NCBI GenBank assembly: GCA_001692895.1
Contig: KV748216.1
Span: forward strand, 1,426,001 to 1,490,000
Reading direction: 5' to 3'
Length of the DNA stretch: 64,000 bases
Origin: Cenococcum geophilum 1.58
Taxonomy: Eukaryota; Ascomycota; Dothideomycetes; Gloniales; Gloniaceae
Both the position numbers and the translations under genes were made by a program. Each line of letters begins with the position of its first letter. Within the stretch, counting starts at the first letter, position 1. The notes under the pieces were generated by a model. It was not told the DNA's origin, did not search any database, and saw only the letters and a list, made by a program, of their open reading frames with translations. Positions 11,018 to 22,279 of this stretch are shown here, one piece after another.

Positions 11018-12766
11018 ATGGACCCACTCTCTGTCGCAGCCTCAGTGATCGCCCTTCTTGGAGCCGGCGGCAAGATCGTTTCCCTACTTTCGAAGGTGAC
11101 TACTATTGCAGATGCGCCGGCCTTAGCAACAGACACATTGATGGGGATGACTGATATCTCTACGGCACTTCGACAGATTGGAGATTTTGTGAATGGAGCT
11201 ATCAAGGTCCCTGCGGAGCGTCAAAAATACATTCGGCTAGACTATCTCCTCGCAACCCTTACTGGATGTCTAACCACGTATTCCGAACTTGAGGCAATTA
11301 TCGACAGCCTAAAAATCGGATTATCAGGGATTAGCGTCTTCGATCGCGTCAAATGGTCCGTAAAGGAAGCCAGTATCAAGACTATTGTGCAGCGGCTAGA
11401 GATCTACAAGAGTTCACTCAATCTCATGCTCTCCATCATGCAATCGACGTCAATCGTCGAGACACACCAAACCGTGGCGAGTCTTCATAGCATTATAGAA
11501 CAATTGCTGGGCAGTGACGATGATCTATGTAGGCGATTTAGTCGCTGCAAAAGAGCCCGTACTCTTTCATCCGGCACTTCGAACATGGAAACGCTCACCA
11601 ACAACAGTGCGGATGATAATGCCGATAATGGTATCATCCGTCCTGCAATAGTGGCAAACAGAAATACCACGGAGATGGGCTTCACCGTTGACGGCGTGTC
11701 AGCCGATTCCCGTGGTTATCCAGGGTTCAAACATTCCCGGCCCAAAACTCATCCCCAGACCCGTTCGACCCGCAGGAAAACGGCAACTCCAGTCTTCTCA
11801 GCGATAAGCCTAGCCGAGATACCCAATATATCCGCACAACCATTGCCAATATGTGTGCATGAAGTTGGCAATTCCAGCTGGTACGCTGTTGCACAGGCTC
11901 CGACAGTACCTTTCTCGCCTACGCGTGCCTTTGAAGGAATGGTGCAAGATCTCAAAAAGATATTGAGTTTCAAGATGCCGACAAAGAAAGAAAGGGTAGC
12001 CAGCGACCTCGCCCCCGAGCAAGCACCAATCTCTCGGCCACAGGCACGAAACAGACAGTTGTTGTCAGGGACCAGGCCGCCGTCAGAGACCAAGCCACCT
12101 TCAAGGACGAAGCCGCCGTCAGGGAGCAAGCCATATTCAGGAACGAGGGTGCCGTCAGGGAACAAGCCACCTTCAAGGACGAGACTATCGTCAGGAAACA
12201 GGCCACCGTCAAGGATTAGGCAGCCACTAGGGGCTAGGCCGCCGCCAGGGACAAGGTCTTTGCCGCGAGTTAGCGAGGGCGAGCCCGAAGGCAAAGATAT
12301 AATACACGGAATAACCGTCCTCTGTACACTTATAGATCAGCATGCCGAGCAATTTCATGGGAGTGAATATACCAATTATGCTCGCCAGATTATTGGAGAA
12401 ACATTCGGCCGGTGGATTTTTTCTGGCGATAATGATGGTATGATTCTACGTATATTCTCCAACTCATTTTATCTAAGCTTGGTAATAGCGGATACTATAT
12501 TAAAGTATCTATCGAAGACCCTTGCGGTCTACCGCCACGATCCTACGGATGAAGGATATCAAGACCATCTCGCGCAAATATACAAAATAGCCGATAAGCA
12601 AAAACGGATGATACAGAGGCATCCGTCGAAGTGGAGGCTTGGGTCCTTTAAAGATAAGATGCTTCGCCCGAGCGTAAGTCAGGACGGAGTTATAGTTCTG
12701 GACGCTGAGTATACAGGCATGTCGACAAATCTTTCAAGCCTTCCGAAGGGGTCGTTCTGGAATTGA
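11018..12766 (+). CDS. HeLo-like-N (fungal NLR N-terminal type) protein with hexapeptide repeat linker
   Basis: 582-aa single-exon protein. The first about 170 residues (MDPLSVAASVIALLGAGGK ... SIVETHQTVASLHSIIEQLL) match the helical N-terminal domain that precedes NACHT or ankyrin modules in fungal STAND proteins. No NTPase follows. Residues about 349-413 are a Ser/Pro/Arg repeat of roughly six residues (variants of SGTRPP, SRTKPP, SGNKPP) coded by an 18-bp tandem repeat. A globular C-terminal region follows (HGITVLCTLIDQHAEQFHG ... AEYTGMSTNLSSLPKG). Free-standing domains of this type can act as cell-death effectors or as fragments of NLRs; neither is proven here. No frame breaks are seen. 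Confidence 0.75.
   Translation: MDPLSVAASVIALLGAGGKIVSLLSKVTTIADAPALATDTLMGMTDISTALRQIGDFVNGAIKVPAERQKYIRLDYLLATLTGCLTTYSELEAIIDSLKIGLSGISVFDRVKWSVKEASIKTIVQRLEIYKSSLNLMLSIMQSTSIVETHQTVASLHSIIEQLLGSDDDLCRRFSRCKRARTLSSGTSNMETLTNNSADDNADNGIIRPAIVANRNTTEMGFTVDGVSADSRGYPGFKHSRPKTHPQTRSTRRKTATPVFSAISLAEIPNISAQPLPICVHEVGNSSWYAVAQAPTVPFSPTRAFEGMVQDLKKILSFKMPTKKERVASDLAPEQAPISRPQARNRQLLSGTRPPSETKPPSRTKPPSGSKPYSGTRVPSGNKPPSRTRLSSGNRPPSRIRQPLGARPPPGTRSLPRVSEGEPEGKDIIHGITVLCTLIDQHAEQFHGSEYTNYARQIIGETFGRWIFSGDNDGMILRIFSNSFYLSLVIADTILKYLSKTLAVYRHDPTDEGYQDHLAQIYKIADKQKRMIQRHPSKWRLGSFKDKMLRPSVSQDGVIVLDAEYTGMSTNLSSLPKGSFWN
12064..12258 (+). repeat. 18-bp tandem repeat coding for a Pro/Ser/Arg hexapeptide array
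   Basis: About ten imperfect 18-bp units with the pattern tcagggaccaggccgccg. They give the SGTRPP/SRTKPP-like linker of the HeLo-like-N protein. Such arrays commonly vary in copy number between strains. Confidence 0.75.
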
Positions 12767-14151
12767 TTTGCTTAGCGCCCGATTCGCCCGATTTAATTTG
12801 ACTCTGAGCTAGTTCAGGAGGACCTGCTGGGATTCAACTTGCAATATTAATTAGTAAGGGTATATAGACTTTAGGGGAAAATATGTCTTAGTATAATATA
12901 ATTAGCCTAGGACTTTATAGGACTTTATAGGATTAGGGTATAGTAATTTAATTAGCTTAGGACTTTATGGGAGTCTATAAGTGTAGCACTAGATCCTTAG
13001 CGTCACGCCGTAGCGGGATTTCTCCCCAGGGGTCTGATTTATGAGATAATGCACAGCAATACTTGTTGATCGTATGATGTCAAGTCAGCTGCTTAGAAGA
13101 TCAACAACACGGAGATTACCGATCTTTAATTGCTCGTAACACTATACAGTAGCTGTAAGTATTCGTTGGGCAGGTTGGCTAGTTACTTATCCCTTCCCGT
13201 TCGTCATACTGTTATCGATAAGGGCTGGCCAATAGAATCAATAGGATTAAGGCTCTGTGACCATACTCGTACTTTTGATTCTATTGGCCAGCCCTTATCG
13301 ATAACAGTATGATGAAATGCCCCAGGGGAAGGGGATGATACGGAAATAAAATTCTTCTAGGCTTTTGTGCAATGCAGGCTTGCGCGTTTCCTATATCAAC
13401 TTCCACTATATTACGTCATGGATGGTGTCTGGCTGCCATGGACTGGATCTGTAATATACGAATAGAAGTTCCTAATAGACAGACCCTAGGTACGTTACCT
13501 TGTAGCTAAGGGGTCGTTCGGTTGCAATATGGAGGCCTCAGATTCCATTTCATAATGTGTTGATTCGGAGTGATTTTGTCTGCACAGCCTCAAAAATTTG
13601 ATGTTCCTCTCACCGCTCGCAAAACGCCAGAATAGCACGCTAAAATATTGGCAACTTTACCGTATACAGCTTCTGAAATAGAGCTCTTGGCGTCATTTCA
13701 ATATGGAGCTCGAAGGTCCTGTTACAGATTCCAGTTCAATATGGAGGCTTCATATTTGCACACGTCCGTGCAACCCGTAGAGCCACAGACGCGTGTTAAA
13801 TCGGGAAGGAACGCGTTCTTTCTGCCGGACTTTCAGTTCATATTCAATCTGACGGTTTTGCAACCGAACAATCCCTAAGCTGCATATACGAAGTAATATT
13901 ATTCCGCAATTTGTCCTACAAGCGGCGAAGGTATCTAAAGAGGTGGTAGAATGAATAAAACTTAGTGCAGTATTAATTACATAAAGTGGTTATATTATAT
14001 ATTTACAAAATATAAAATGCCTGGCAGCGATAAGTTTTATGTGTAAGTTAATTTGCTTATAGTCCCGGCCTTGAATACCAATTCTAGGTAGTCTTAAAAC
14101 AGCTGCCACAAACGCATGAGGATCAGAGCAGAGAATATACCTAGCGGGGAC
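12767..14151. other. TA-rich intergenic region with a foldback element
   Basis: Gene-free. 12840-12990 is TA-rich with direct repeats of ggactttatag. 13204-13312 is a perfect foldback (listed separately). The rest shows no supportable coding sequence and probably consists of decayed repeat DNA between two convergent genes. Confidence 0.5.
13204..13312. mobile_element. Foldback/MITE-like element with 38-bp perfect inverted repeats
   Basis: Arms 13204-13241 and 13275-13312 are perfect reverse complements with a 33-bp loop. Within each arm a TA dinucleotide precedes CTGTTATCGATAAGGGCTGG, as expected for the TA target site and terminal repeat of a Tc1/mariner- or pogo-type transposon. No transposase is present. 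Related single ends occur at about 34918-34965 and 61761-61814. Confidence 0.65.
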
Positions 14152-17100
14152 TTAGAAAATTGCGGGTCTAAAACGTCGAATAATAAACTCACCAAAGGCA
14201 AATATAATCGGTGGACTTTGTATGCTCAAGTTAACTACTCGTCTGGGGTTGTTTTGGCTATTGTCTGCTTTGACTTGCGGTCCAGCGTACTCCTCTGGCT
14301 GTAGTTTAGGAACGGCGTCGGAAGAAGGCTCTGAAGGTCCAATCTTATCAGGGCCCATGTGTGGTTCTATTTTGAGGGGTTGACCTTTTCTTTGGAGCTC
14401 CCGCTCTGAGCCCAATGCAAATAAATCCGCTATACCAAAATCTGCTGTCTCTGGGTCCAATATCGCCCAGTCTAATGTCTCCAGCTTTGGGGCGATTTTA
14501 CAATTAATTAGCTTCTTTAATGTCTCAGCATTTTCAAGACGCCAGAAATCGACTAGCTCGTAGAGTGTGACTCCTGCTCCCTGGCCCTCTTCCATGATAT
14601 ACTCCCATGTTGTTTTGCCGGCAGCCCTGGTAAGGACCCATGCTCTATTCGGAACCCCACCAAATCTGAATTCCACCTCACCACTGGCACTACTACTAGC
14701 CTGGACTCTTAAACCCAGATCGGCATTGGCTTTCAAGAACATCTCCAGTAGTTCTCCGTAAAGCCGCTTTTCTCCCGGTTGGTAACCAGGCAGCAAGCAT
14801 ACCGCATGGGCGAAGGTTTGTACCCAGATGCTCTCTCTAGGGACTTCAAATGGCTGCCTCTGGGGAATATTTACATGCGTGTTTAGAGGCGTGCCGCTTC
14901 TCAAGCATGAAAGTAGAAATTCGGTTCCTGCGAAATCGTCTTTCTTCACATTTCCAGAATTAATAGCACCGAAAAGTCTGGCAAACTGAACCGTGTCGCT
15001 GACCAAGGTAAGATCTTGGGTAATCTTCCACGAGACATAGTCTATATAACCCAGATTCGCCGCCATGTGGAAGACAGACACAACCTCGCTGCGATAGAAA
15101 TTAACACTCGTGGGATGAAATGATAAACGCGACCCTCTGAGGTCATTCTGACTCTTTTGTTGGATATGAAGGCAAGCGGAATGAAGAATCTCCAGGAAGC
15201 GGAATGGAGCCACATCCTTTTTGCTTGCTTTTCGAAGGCGAAGAATCTCTAGAATTTCAAGGGTCAAAAATTTGAGACTTTCTGAGCTTTGTCCGCAAAA
15301 TTTAAATTCAGCGAGAAGTGATTGACACACGGCCTCAACAATGTCGAAGTTCTTGCAATAGCCTTCCATGACTCCCAGAATTGCTTTCCCCGTGACAAAA
15401 TCGAAAATCGAGCGATGGGCGAAAGTTATTGACTGAGGACAAAAATGCTGGCTCCATGATTTGCTGTCATGTCGGAATTCAAGAAGGCCTTTCAATTGGC
15501 CATTGAGCCTCGCCGGTGCCCATTCTGTACGGGAAGAGATTTCGGCCTGACCAGTGTCAGAATCTTTAAAACCTGCATCCATGGCGAAATTGGCGTTCTT
15601 CTCGTAATCCTCTAGAAAAGTATATCTGAATAAGGACATATCAGGACATTCGTATTCTCTTAGCTTCGTCACAACGGCGAGCGTTCGATACGCTGTCCTA
15701 CGGTCCGTTGGATTGATCGACTCAAGGAGATACCTAAAGAGAGGTTCCATGCCCTGAGGCATATCTTTGAGTCTTTGTAAAAGACTAGAAAGCCGGTTGT
15801 CATAGTATATTCCTTCTCTTAGTGACTTTAGAACTAAAGCGACCCATAGAAAAATACCATCGGCTCTATTGACAATTTCTTCCACCAGGCTTTCACTGTT
15901 TTCGACGCTGGTTTCATTGTCTTTTAATATTTGGAAGCCCTTCAATCTTTCTCTTACGAAATTTCTAATGTCTTCTCTAGTGAGATCCTGAACCCTGAGC
16001 CTCTTATCTTCACCGAAAGCTTTGCGAAAGACTTCGTATTCTCTACTGGAGACGCAGAGCTTCACGTCCGGGAGAGCAGACTCAGTCCAACTGACGAGCT
16101 GGTTAACCATATCACTATAGTCTTCAGAGCATGTTTCTTCGTATTCGTCCAGGCCGTCGATGAAAAAGCACACCCGGTGGTTCTTATACACCTGTCGATT
16201 CCGGACAAGTTGCTCAAACGCTTGGAAGATCTCTTGTTTTGACAGGTTTAGCTTGGCTGGAAGTCGACCGTCTAAAGAGGTCATCTTTTGCCATTGTTTT
16301 GGAAACACGGAGGGTATCAGGTCGGGACATTGCTCAAGAGTGTCATACAAGAGAGACCGACGTAAGCCACTCAGGGATTTTTGATTCTCCTCACCAGCTC
16401 TCCAAAGGAAAAATTGGGCAAACACTAGCTTCTTATTCGTCCCCGCCCACTCGTTCAAAAGCTCCATTGTGCGGTCGTGCTCGCATAGGTATTTCATTAA
16501 TGTAGACTTTCCAGACCCAAGTTTCCCAGCAATGTGGAAAATACCACTTCCATTACTTAGCCAGTTGACAAATGAAACTCCGCTTTGGTGATCATTAACT
16601 TTAGCATAAGACAGATCCTCGAAAATCCATCGAAAAGTTTTGTAATGGGCTTCGTTAACATTATCGAACCTAGAGCGCATTTTCTCAAATGCCAGGGCTT
16701 GCAAAATATGATGTTCCGCAATTATTCGATGAGGGCCACCTAGGAAGCTTCGCAATAACTCTTGAACATCTGGGCTGGCGGACTTGATATTGACTCCGCA
16801 TTGAAACTCCTCAACCTTTTTTTGCAGTGAGATTAGCTCGGCTGAGTTGGATTTCGCTGACTCAGCTATGATCCTAAGATGGTCTTTTATTTTCGATCTA
16901 TCACTATTGTTAATATGTATTTAGTGACGCAAGTTTGGGGTATGAACCTGTCCAGAGCTGCAAGCCGCATATTTAGCTGGTTTCCGCACTCGTTCAGCCG
17001 TTTCTGTAGTTGAAGTTTATCATCTTCGTGTAGCTTGCCTATCATTGCCGCAAAAATAACTTGAGTTTTAGATTTCTGATTCTTTGGCTTCGTTTTTTCA

Positions 17101-17372
17101 ATGAGCTCCAGGATCTTATCCGACAACTTTTGGCATTCCGCTGCAAGACTATGAATGGCCTTCTCTTCTTCACTCTGAGCGGAAGGACCATAGTATTGTA
17201 GTTTTGAAGACCAGGCCTTCATCTCCGTAACAACGAGCTCCAAACTCGCATTTTCCTCAGTTGTGCCAGTCGTAGAATAATAGATCTCGCGAGCGCCACA
17301 GATGAGTTTAGTGCTGAAGTCCACGAACTGGACTATAGACGATGCGAGGCTGATGGCTGTAAATGGATCCAT
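14152..17372 (-). CDS. NACHT-domain NLR (SesA-like N-terminus)
   Basis: Two exons, 17372-16948 and 16903-14152, joined across a 44-nt intron; 1058 aa. The N-terminal about 150 residues (MDPFTAISLASSIVQFVDFS ... ELVVTEMKAWSSKLQYYG) are the helical SesA-like module seen before fungal NACHT domains. The P-loop GKLGSGKSTLMK sits near residues 267-278 and Walker B at FFIDGLDEYEE. Downstream are the helical lid and winged-helix parts (LFRYLLESINPTDRRTAYRTL) and a long C-terminal region without ankyrin, WD40 or TPR repeats. Fungal proteins of this shape act in or resemble vegetative incompatibility and programmed cell death. Reading frame is open throughout, unlike the NLR at 545-2947. Its start is divergent from the mitochondrial uL1 gene, 304 bp away. 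Confidence 0.85.
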
Positions 17373-17676
17373 TCGGGAGCTGATAGTCTTTGCATATCAG
17401 ATTTGGGAGAGGCTACGACACTCGCAGGCATGTGGGGCTTGGACTGCTACGTGACAAGACAAAGAGAAGTGTGTGGTTCTTTTCACGTGATTTCCCAATT
17501 TTGTATGCAGTGTATTCTTGGTACTACAGCCGAGCCCCTAGATAGGTCAGGAACCAACGCTTGGCACCACATTCCTTTCACTCGTTCGTCCCGTGACAGG
17601 CTTGCACGGGCCCGTCTCTCACCTCCGAAACCTTCAACTCCTTCAGGGCTCTCGGCGATCCGCCAGAAAAATCGCC
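17373..17676. promoter_or_regulatory. Shared promoter region of the NACHT NLR and mitochondrial uL1
   Basis: 304-bp gap between divergent starts. Contains no gene; open frames here are shadows. No specific element recognised. Confidence 0.4.
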
Positions 17677-18569
17677 ATGGCCTCCACAAAGACAAGCATT
17701 ACTCAATTAAGCAAATCCACCTTCGCATCATTTCTCCGGCCGCAAGCTCGACTGCCGCAAGCAATCTCCCTCCCCTCCCAGCAGTTCAGATGCGCGGCTA
17801 CGGGCACCAGCGCCAACGCCGCAAAGTACAAGAGAAAAGACCAGTCGGGCACGCAGAAGAAGAAGAAGGCAAGGTCGACGTTCATTCAGTATGATATGCG
17901 GGATGCGGAGCAGTTTTCACTATGTGATGCGATGCAGTATGTGTTCGCCATCTGGGAGGGTGTGTGCGGAACTAATTGGATCACCCGTTCAGGTACATCC
18001 GCGCCTTCGAAGTCGGTCGGGCGCCCACCTCGTCGAAGTACGAAATGCACATTAAATTACGCACGCTGAAGAACGGACCTGCGGTGCGGAATCGCTTACG
18101 GCTCCCCCATCCTGTCAAGACGGACTTGCGGATCTGTGCCATCTGCCCTCCGAGCTCGAAGGCTGCGGAGGCGGCGAAGGAGGCTGGTGCAGCGGTTGTA
18201 GGAGAAGATGAGGTGTTCGCTTCAATCAAGGAGGGGAAGATCGACTTCGATAGGTGCATATGCCACGTCGACTCGCTGCAGAAGCTTAACAAAGCCGGGC
18301 TGGGAAGAATACTAGGTCCGCGGGGATTGATGCCCAGTGCAAAATTGGGTACTGTTGTGAAGGATGTTGCTTTGACGGTCAAGGATATGGTTGGTGGGAG
18401 CGAGTATAGGGAGAGGTTGGGTGTGATACGGATGGCAGTGGGACAGTTGGGATTTACACCAACGGAGATGCAGAGCAACATTCGCGTAGTTATGGAGAAT
18501 GTGAAGAAGGATATCGCACAATTGAGCGATCGTATTTCGAAGGAGATTCACGAAGTAGTAGGTTTTTAA
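17677..18569 (+). CDS. MRPL1: Mitochondrial large-subunit ribosomal protein uL1m
   Basis: Exons 17677-17936 and 17993-18569 across a 56-nt intron (GTATGT, ACTAAT branch, TTCAG); 278 aa. The N-terminus (MASTKTSITQLSKSTFASFL) is basic, Ser/Thr-rich and lacks acids, as in a mitochondrial presequence. The mature part carries L1 signatures: ICAICPPSSKAAEAAKEAGA, then GRILGPRGLMPSAKLGTV, the family's most conserved loop, and a closing NIRVVMENVKKDIAQLSDRI-type helix. uL1 forms the mobile stalk that guides deacylated tRNA from the E site. The start at 17677 is chosen over 17593 because it begins the presequence. Convergent with COG2. Confidence 0.95.
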
Positions 18570-18795
18570 TTTCCCGCTGCCGGCACCACAATCTAATTCA
18601 GCAGTAGGTGTTGAGCTCGACAAATTCCCCAGGGTTTAGTTTGAATGGCGAGTTCAGGAGTCCGGATTCGGTACTACTAGAAGACTTATCGGCACGATAG
18701 AATATGTAAACTTATTGTACAGGCACTGTAACACCATGGATATCTTTCCAACGCCTTCGCTATGCTTGCATCGCATCTTGATTCCCATAAATGCG

Positions 18796-19712
18796 TCAAT
18801 TTCGCAGCGATTTCAAAACTTTTACGGCTTCGGTAGCCTCGTCCATGTGACGATAAATGCCCATAATCTTCATAGTCCGATCCAGCCCAGCTGCGCCGGC
18901 TCCTTTCGCCTGCTTGATCGCCGTGCTAAGATCCAATAATAACGTGTTCCGAAGCTTGATCAATCTTGGTTCCTGCGCAACCAGAAAGGGATGGTCTGTG
19001 CCGATTCCCTCTGATAATTTCCTAATGAGGAGATACTGGTGGACATGCTTCCGCAATTTGGATATCGACATGAACTGTCTAGTCTCATCTTCATCCTCAT
19101 CACTCGTCTCTTCACTGTCGGATATATCGACAGCATCACCATTCGAAGCGGCCTCAGATTTCCCCGCAGACTCCACCATAAGCCGTTCTTCAAGCACGGA
19201 CAGTCTAGCTTCGACATCTAGCAATTGCCTACCGAAAGCAATTTGTTTTCTGACGTCCACCCTTTCATCCACTAACTTCTGAACCTCCTCTTCCTTCCCC
19301 AAAACGCTCTTCCTAACACCCTCAACCTCCTTCTGGAAGCCTAATAAGCCCACCCGCACCTCCTCAACCTTCTCATCACCACCTTTTAAACTACTCCCTA
19401 AGCTGAGGAAATCCTGGTAATTGGAATTGACGAGATCCAGTAGCTCTTTCGTGAGCAGCTGACTCCGCGCACGCAACTCAGATCTGAGATCTTCGAGAGT
19501 CTGGTGGCGATTGTGCAAAGAGCTAAGGTAGGCGGAGGGAGAGAAGTCGGCAGTGAGGAAATCGGAGCGCTGGAGGGGGGTTGGGTAAGGGAGAGATTCG
19601 GAGTCGGAATCGGAGGCGTCGGAGGCGGACGATGAACCCCCGAACTAGAAAAAGAGCGGTCAGTATAGCGTCTGCAGTATATACGTGGACAACGTACGTA
19701 GAATCGACTCAT
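18796..19712 (-). CDS. COG2: Conserved oligomeric Golgi complex subunit 2
   Basis: Exons 19712-19698 (five codons) and 19644-18796, across a 53-nt intron (GTACGT ... TTCTAG); 287 aa. After an acidic Ser/Asp stretch comes the COG2 N-terminal signature RSDFLTADFSPSAYLSSLHN and a long coiled coil (HQTLEDLRSELRARSQLLTK ... RVGLLGFQKEVEGVRKSVLG). Fungal Cog2 proteins are short like this one. COG tethers vesicles for retrograde transport within the Golgi and keeps glycosylation enzymes in place. The tiny first exon is supported by a good splice site and by the frame, which would otherwise have no start. Confidence 0.88.
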
Positions 19713-20021
19713 GGCGGAGGAGAGGGTGATATATGGATGTTTGGGCTTTTGGTGAAGGGTTCAAACAAGCTTGACAGGGGTATGGTATCGATAAGGTTTA
19801 ATGATCGGAGCCGAGGTGACTCACTGGAGGGGACTGACTTGCATTGGTAATAAGGTGCAGGCCCCTCTGTGGGGAACTCACTAGCTTTCCGTGTAAGAAA
19901 TCAATTAATTACTCTGGTCTTCTTCTTTTCTTTCTTCCTCCCCCTCCTCCTCACTTTCCTTTCATTTCTTAATACAATACCTCTACTTCCTCTCTATCTT
20001 CTGTCTTTTTGTATCGCTGTA
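19713..20021. promoter_or_regulatory. Bidirectional promoter with CT-rich tract (COG2/NPY1)
   Basis: 309-bp divergent gap. 19917-20010 is an almost pure pyrimidine tract on the plus strand, just upstream of the NPY1 start. CT-rich tracts near transcription starts are common in strongly transcribed filamentous-fungal genes. Confidence 0.5.
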
Positions 20022-21392
20022 ATGTCTGCGCCTCAGCCCGATCTTCCGGAGCCCGTTCACGCGGAATTGGACTCGATGTTGAGCCGTAAATTTGGCAAGG
20101 AGGTTGCGAATTACTTCTCTGGTGCATACAACCCAAATCTATTCAAATATGCACCTAACAAATCTCTAGGGTCACCATTAAATAGAGTATCATTCCTTCG
20201 AACAGACCATCTTTTCCTCTCGCTAGCCCTGAAGCACCCGTCCACTTCATTTCTGCTCTTCAAGAACCTAGAACCCTTGGTTAAATCCCCTACGCAGCTG
20301 GCATATGCCTCGTACAAAGATGTCCAACCAATCATCGAGGATGATCCGTACTGGGAGTCTGAGGAAGAGCTTATCAAAAGGTATAATTCCACGACCTATA
20401 CACCGCAACTGATCTTCCTTGGCCTCGACGACCGGGACAGGGAGGGCTTCGAATACAAAAACCACTACAAAGGCGCGCCGTTCTTCGCGCTAGACATCAC
20501 GCCAAAAGAACCCATCGCCTCCGCCGCGGAGAGCCTAATATCGAGAATGGAATCCGACGGCCTCTCCTTCTCCAAAGGCCGGATGCACCTCTCCCTCCCC
20601 GCACATGAAGGTACTTACCCCTTGTTTCCCTTCCTTCCTTCTGCCCTTTTCCTCCCTCCCTACCCTACGTAAATATCCCTAACTCACTCACTTCCTTCCA
20701 CAGCCGCCATCTACGCCACCTCGCGCCACCTCCTCGACTGGAACGCACGCAACCCCTTCTGCGCCACCTGCGGGCAACCAACCCTCTCCATAAACGCCGG
20801 CTTCAAGCGAGCCTGCCCACCCATCGACCTCGCGCCCGCGCTCTGGCCCCCATCCAGACCCCCCTGCGCAACCCGCACGGGAATCTCGAACGTCTCCTTC
20901 CCGCGCACCGACCCAACCGTCATCATGGCCGTCGTCTCGTCGTGCGGCACGAAGCTGCTGCTGGGCCGCCAGAAGCGGTGGCCCGCGTTCTGGTACAGCA
21001 CGCTCGCGGGCTTCCTCGAGCCCGCCGAAAGCGTCGAGGAGGCCGTGCGGCGCGAGGTGTGGGAGGAGTCCGGGATCCAAGTCGGCCGCGTCGTCATCCA
21101 TTCTACGCAGCCGTGGCCGTACCCAGCGAACCTGATGATCGGGGCTATCGGGCAGGCGGTGCCGGGCGGGGAGGAGATCAACCTGGGCCATGATGCCGAG
21201 CTGGAGGACGCGCGGTGGTTTGGGGTTGAGGAGGTGCGGGAGGCGTTGCGGGTGGGCACGAGCGGGTTGGGGGAGGCGGCTGGGCCTGAGTATAAGGAGG
21301 GCGGGTTGAGGGTGCCGCCGAAGACGGCCATCGCGTATCAGTTGATGAGTGCGGTTGTGGGGGGATTTTTGGGGGGCGAGGCGAAGATGTAG
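20022..21392 (+). CDS. NPY1: NADH pyrophosphatase (Nudix hydrolase), probably peroxisomal
   Basis: Exons 20022-20610 and 20704-21392 across a 93-nt intron; 425 aa. Domains in order: an N-terminal NADH-pyrophosphatase-like region (FLRTDHLFLSLALKHPSTSF), a zinc-ribbon start (FCATCGQPT), and the Nudix hydrolase domain. The Nudix box GFLEPAESVEEAVRREVWEE SGI-type (about residues 298-320) has all catalytic Glu residues in place, followed by the family's SQPWPYP-like element (STQPWPYPANLMIG). The enzyme cleaves NADH or NAD+ to nicotinamide mononucleotide and AMP. The C-terminus AKM fits the relaxed peroxisomal PTS1 consensus, matching the peroxisomal location of yeast Npy1. The start at 20022 is used because upstream codons encode only hydrophobic CT-tract sequence. 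Confidence 0.95.
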
Positions 21393-22279
21393 GGGCCGCT
21401 TTGGTTTTTTTAGGAGTGCGGGAATGCGGTGTTTAGGTCGCGGATTTGGGGGAGTTGCGCGTGCAGGGTTCTTCGCTATAGAGAAGATGAGAGCCAGGGA
21501 TCATGTGGGGGTGGAATCTATAGACAGATTCGAAATGACGCTATATAGAATATCATCATATATAATTAGTAGAATACCAAGTTGGTAAATCTAACTGTGT
21601 GTATGTCAGGTTCAGGATTTCCCCAACATATTTATCTCAGTTAACCCAACACCGGAAGATGCTGAATAGCCTCACCACTCACAGGCCAACGGACAGAAGT
21701 GTAAAGGGTGTTGGCTCCTACAGGCATTTCAAGAGTGAGTCGCCAGGTCTAGGAACACCCTCAACCGAACGTCTTCTGCTTGACTTGTGATAAAGCCGTC
21801 TTCCGATTGACCAAGCTTACTTCTAAATCAAATTAAGAGTTCGGCTCCATCCGAAGGGGGCCTAAAAATTATTGACTATTTCACCCCAAAAGTGGTCCAG
21901 TGAACTCATTCCCCTAAAGAATGGTTTTGGAGAGTGAAAGAGTATACACCGGTATGCTATATGTACCGAGCCGTATCTACATGAAAAAGGAAAGCAGGAC
22001 AGAGAAGAGCCTGTCAACTGCCCAGACACAGATATCTATTCCATCCATCCAAGCTCCAACAAATTTACCCCCTTCCCTCTTGTTCTTTTTCTTTTTCTTT
22101 TTCTGCCTCTGAAGAGCCTCACCTCGGCCTTCCTCATTTTCTTATTCTACTTCACTTTTATCCATATTCATTACGAGCACTACGACACCATCTGTTCTTT
22201 ACATCTCGAGCTGCTTTTGCTGCACTGGCATGTGGGCGGTTTTTTTTGGCGTTCAAAAATACGAAGGGTCGGAAGGCTA
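21393..22279. other. Intergenic, no gene seen
   Basis: Gap between the 3' ends of NPY1 and the Trk gene. Short open frames lack any motif. A pyrimidine run (tctttttcttt type) lies at about 22080-22106. Confidence 0.45.

Noticed and set aside
13130..13312. Open frame across the 13204 foldback
   Set aside because: The frame is a by-product of the inverted repeat.
22080..22110. Poly-pyrimidine run as a possible microsatellite
   Set aside because: Short and impure; common in fungal intergenic DNA.
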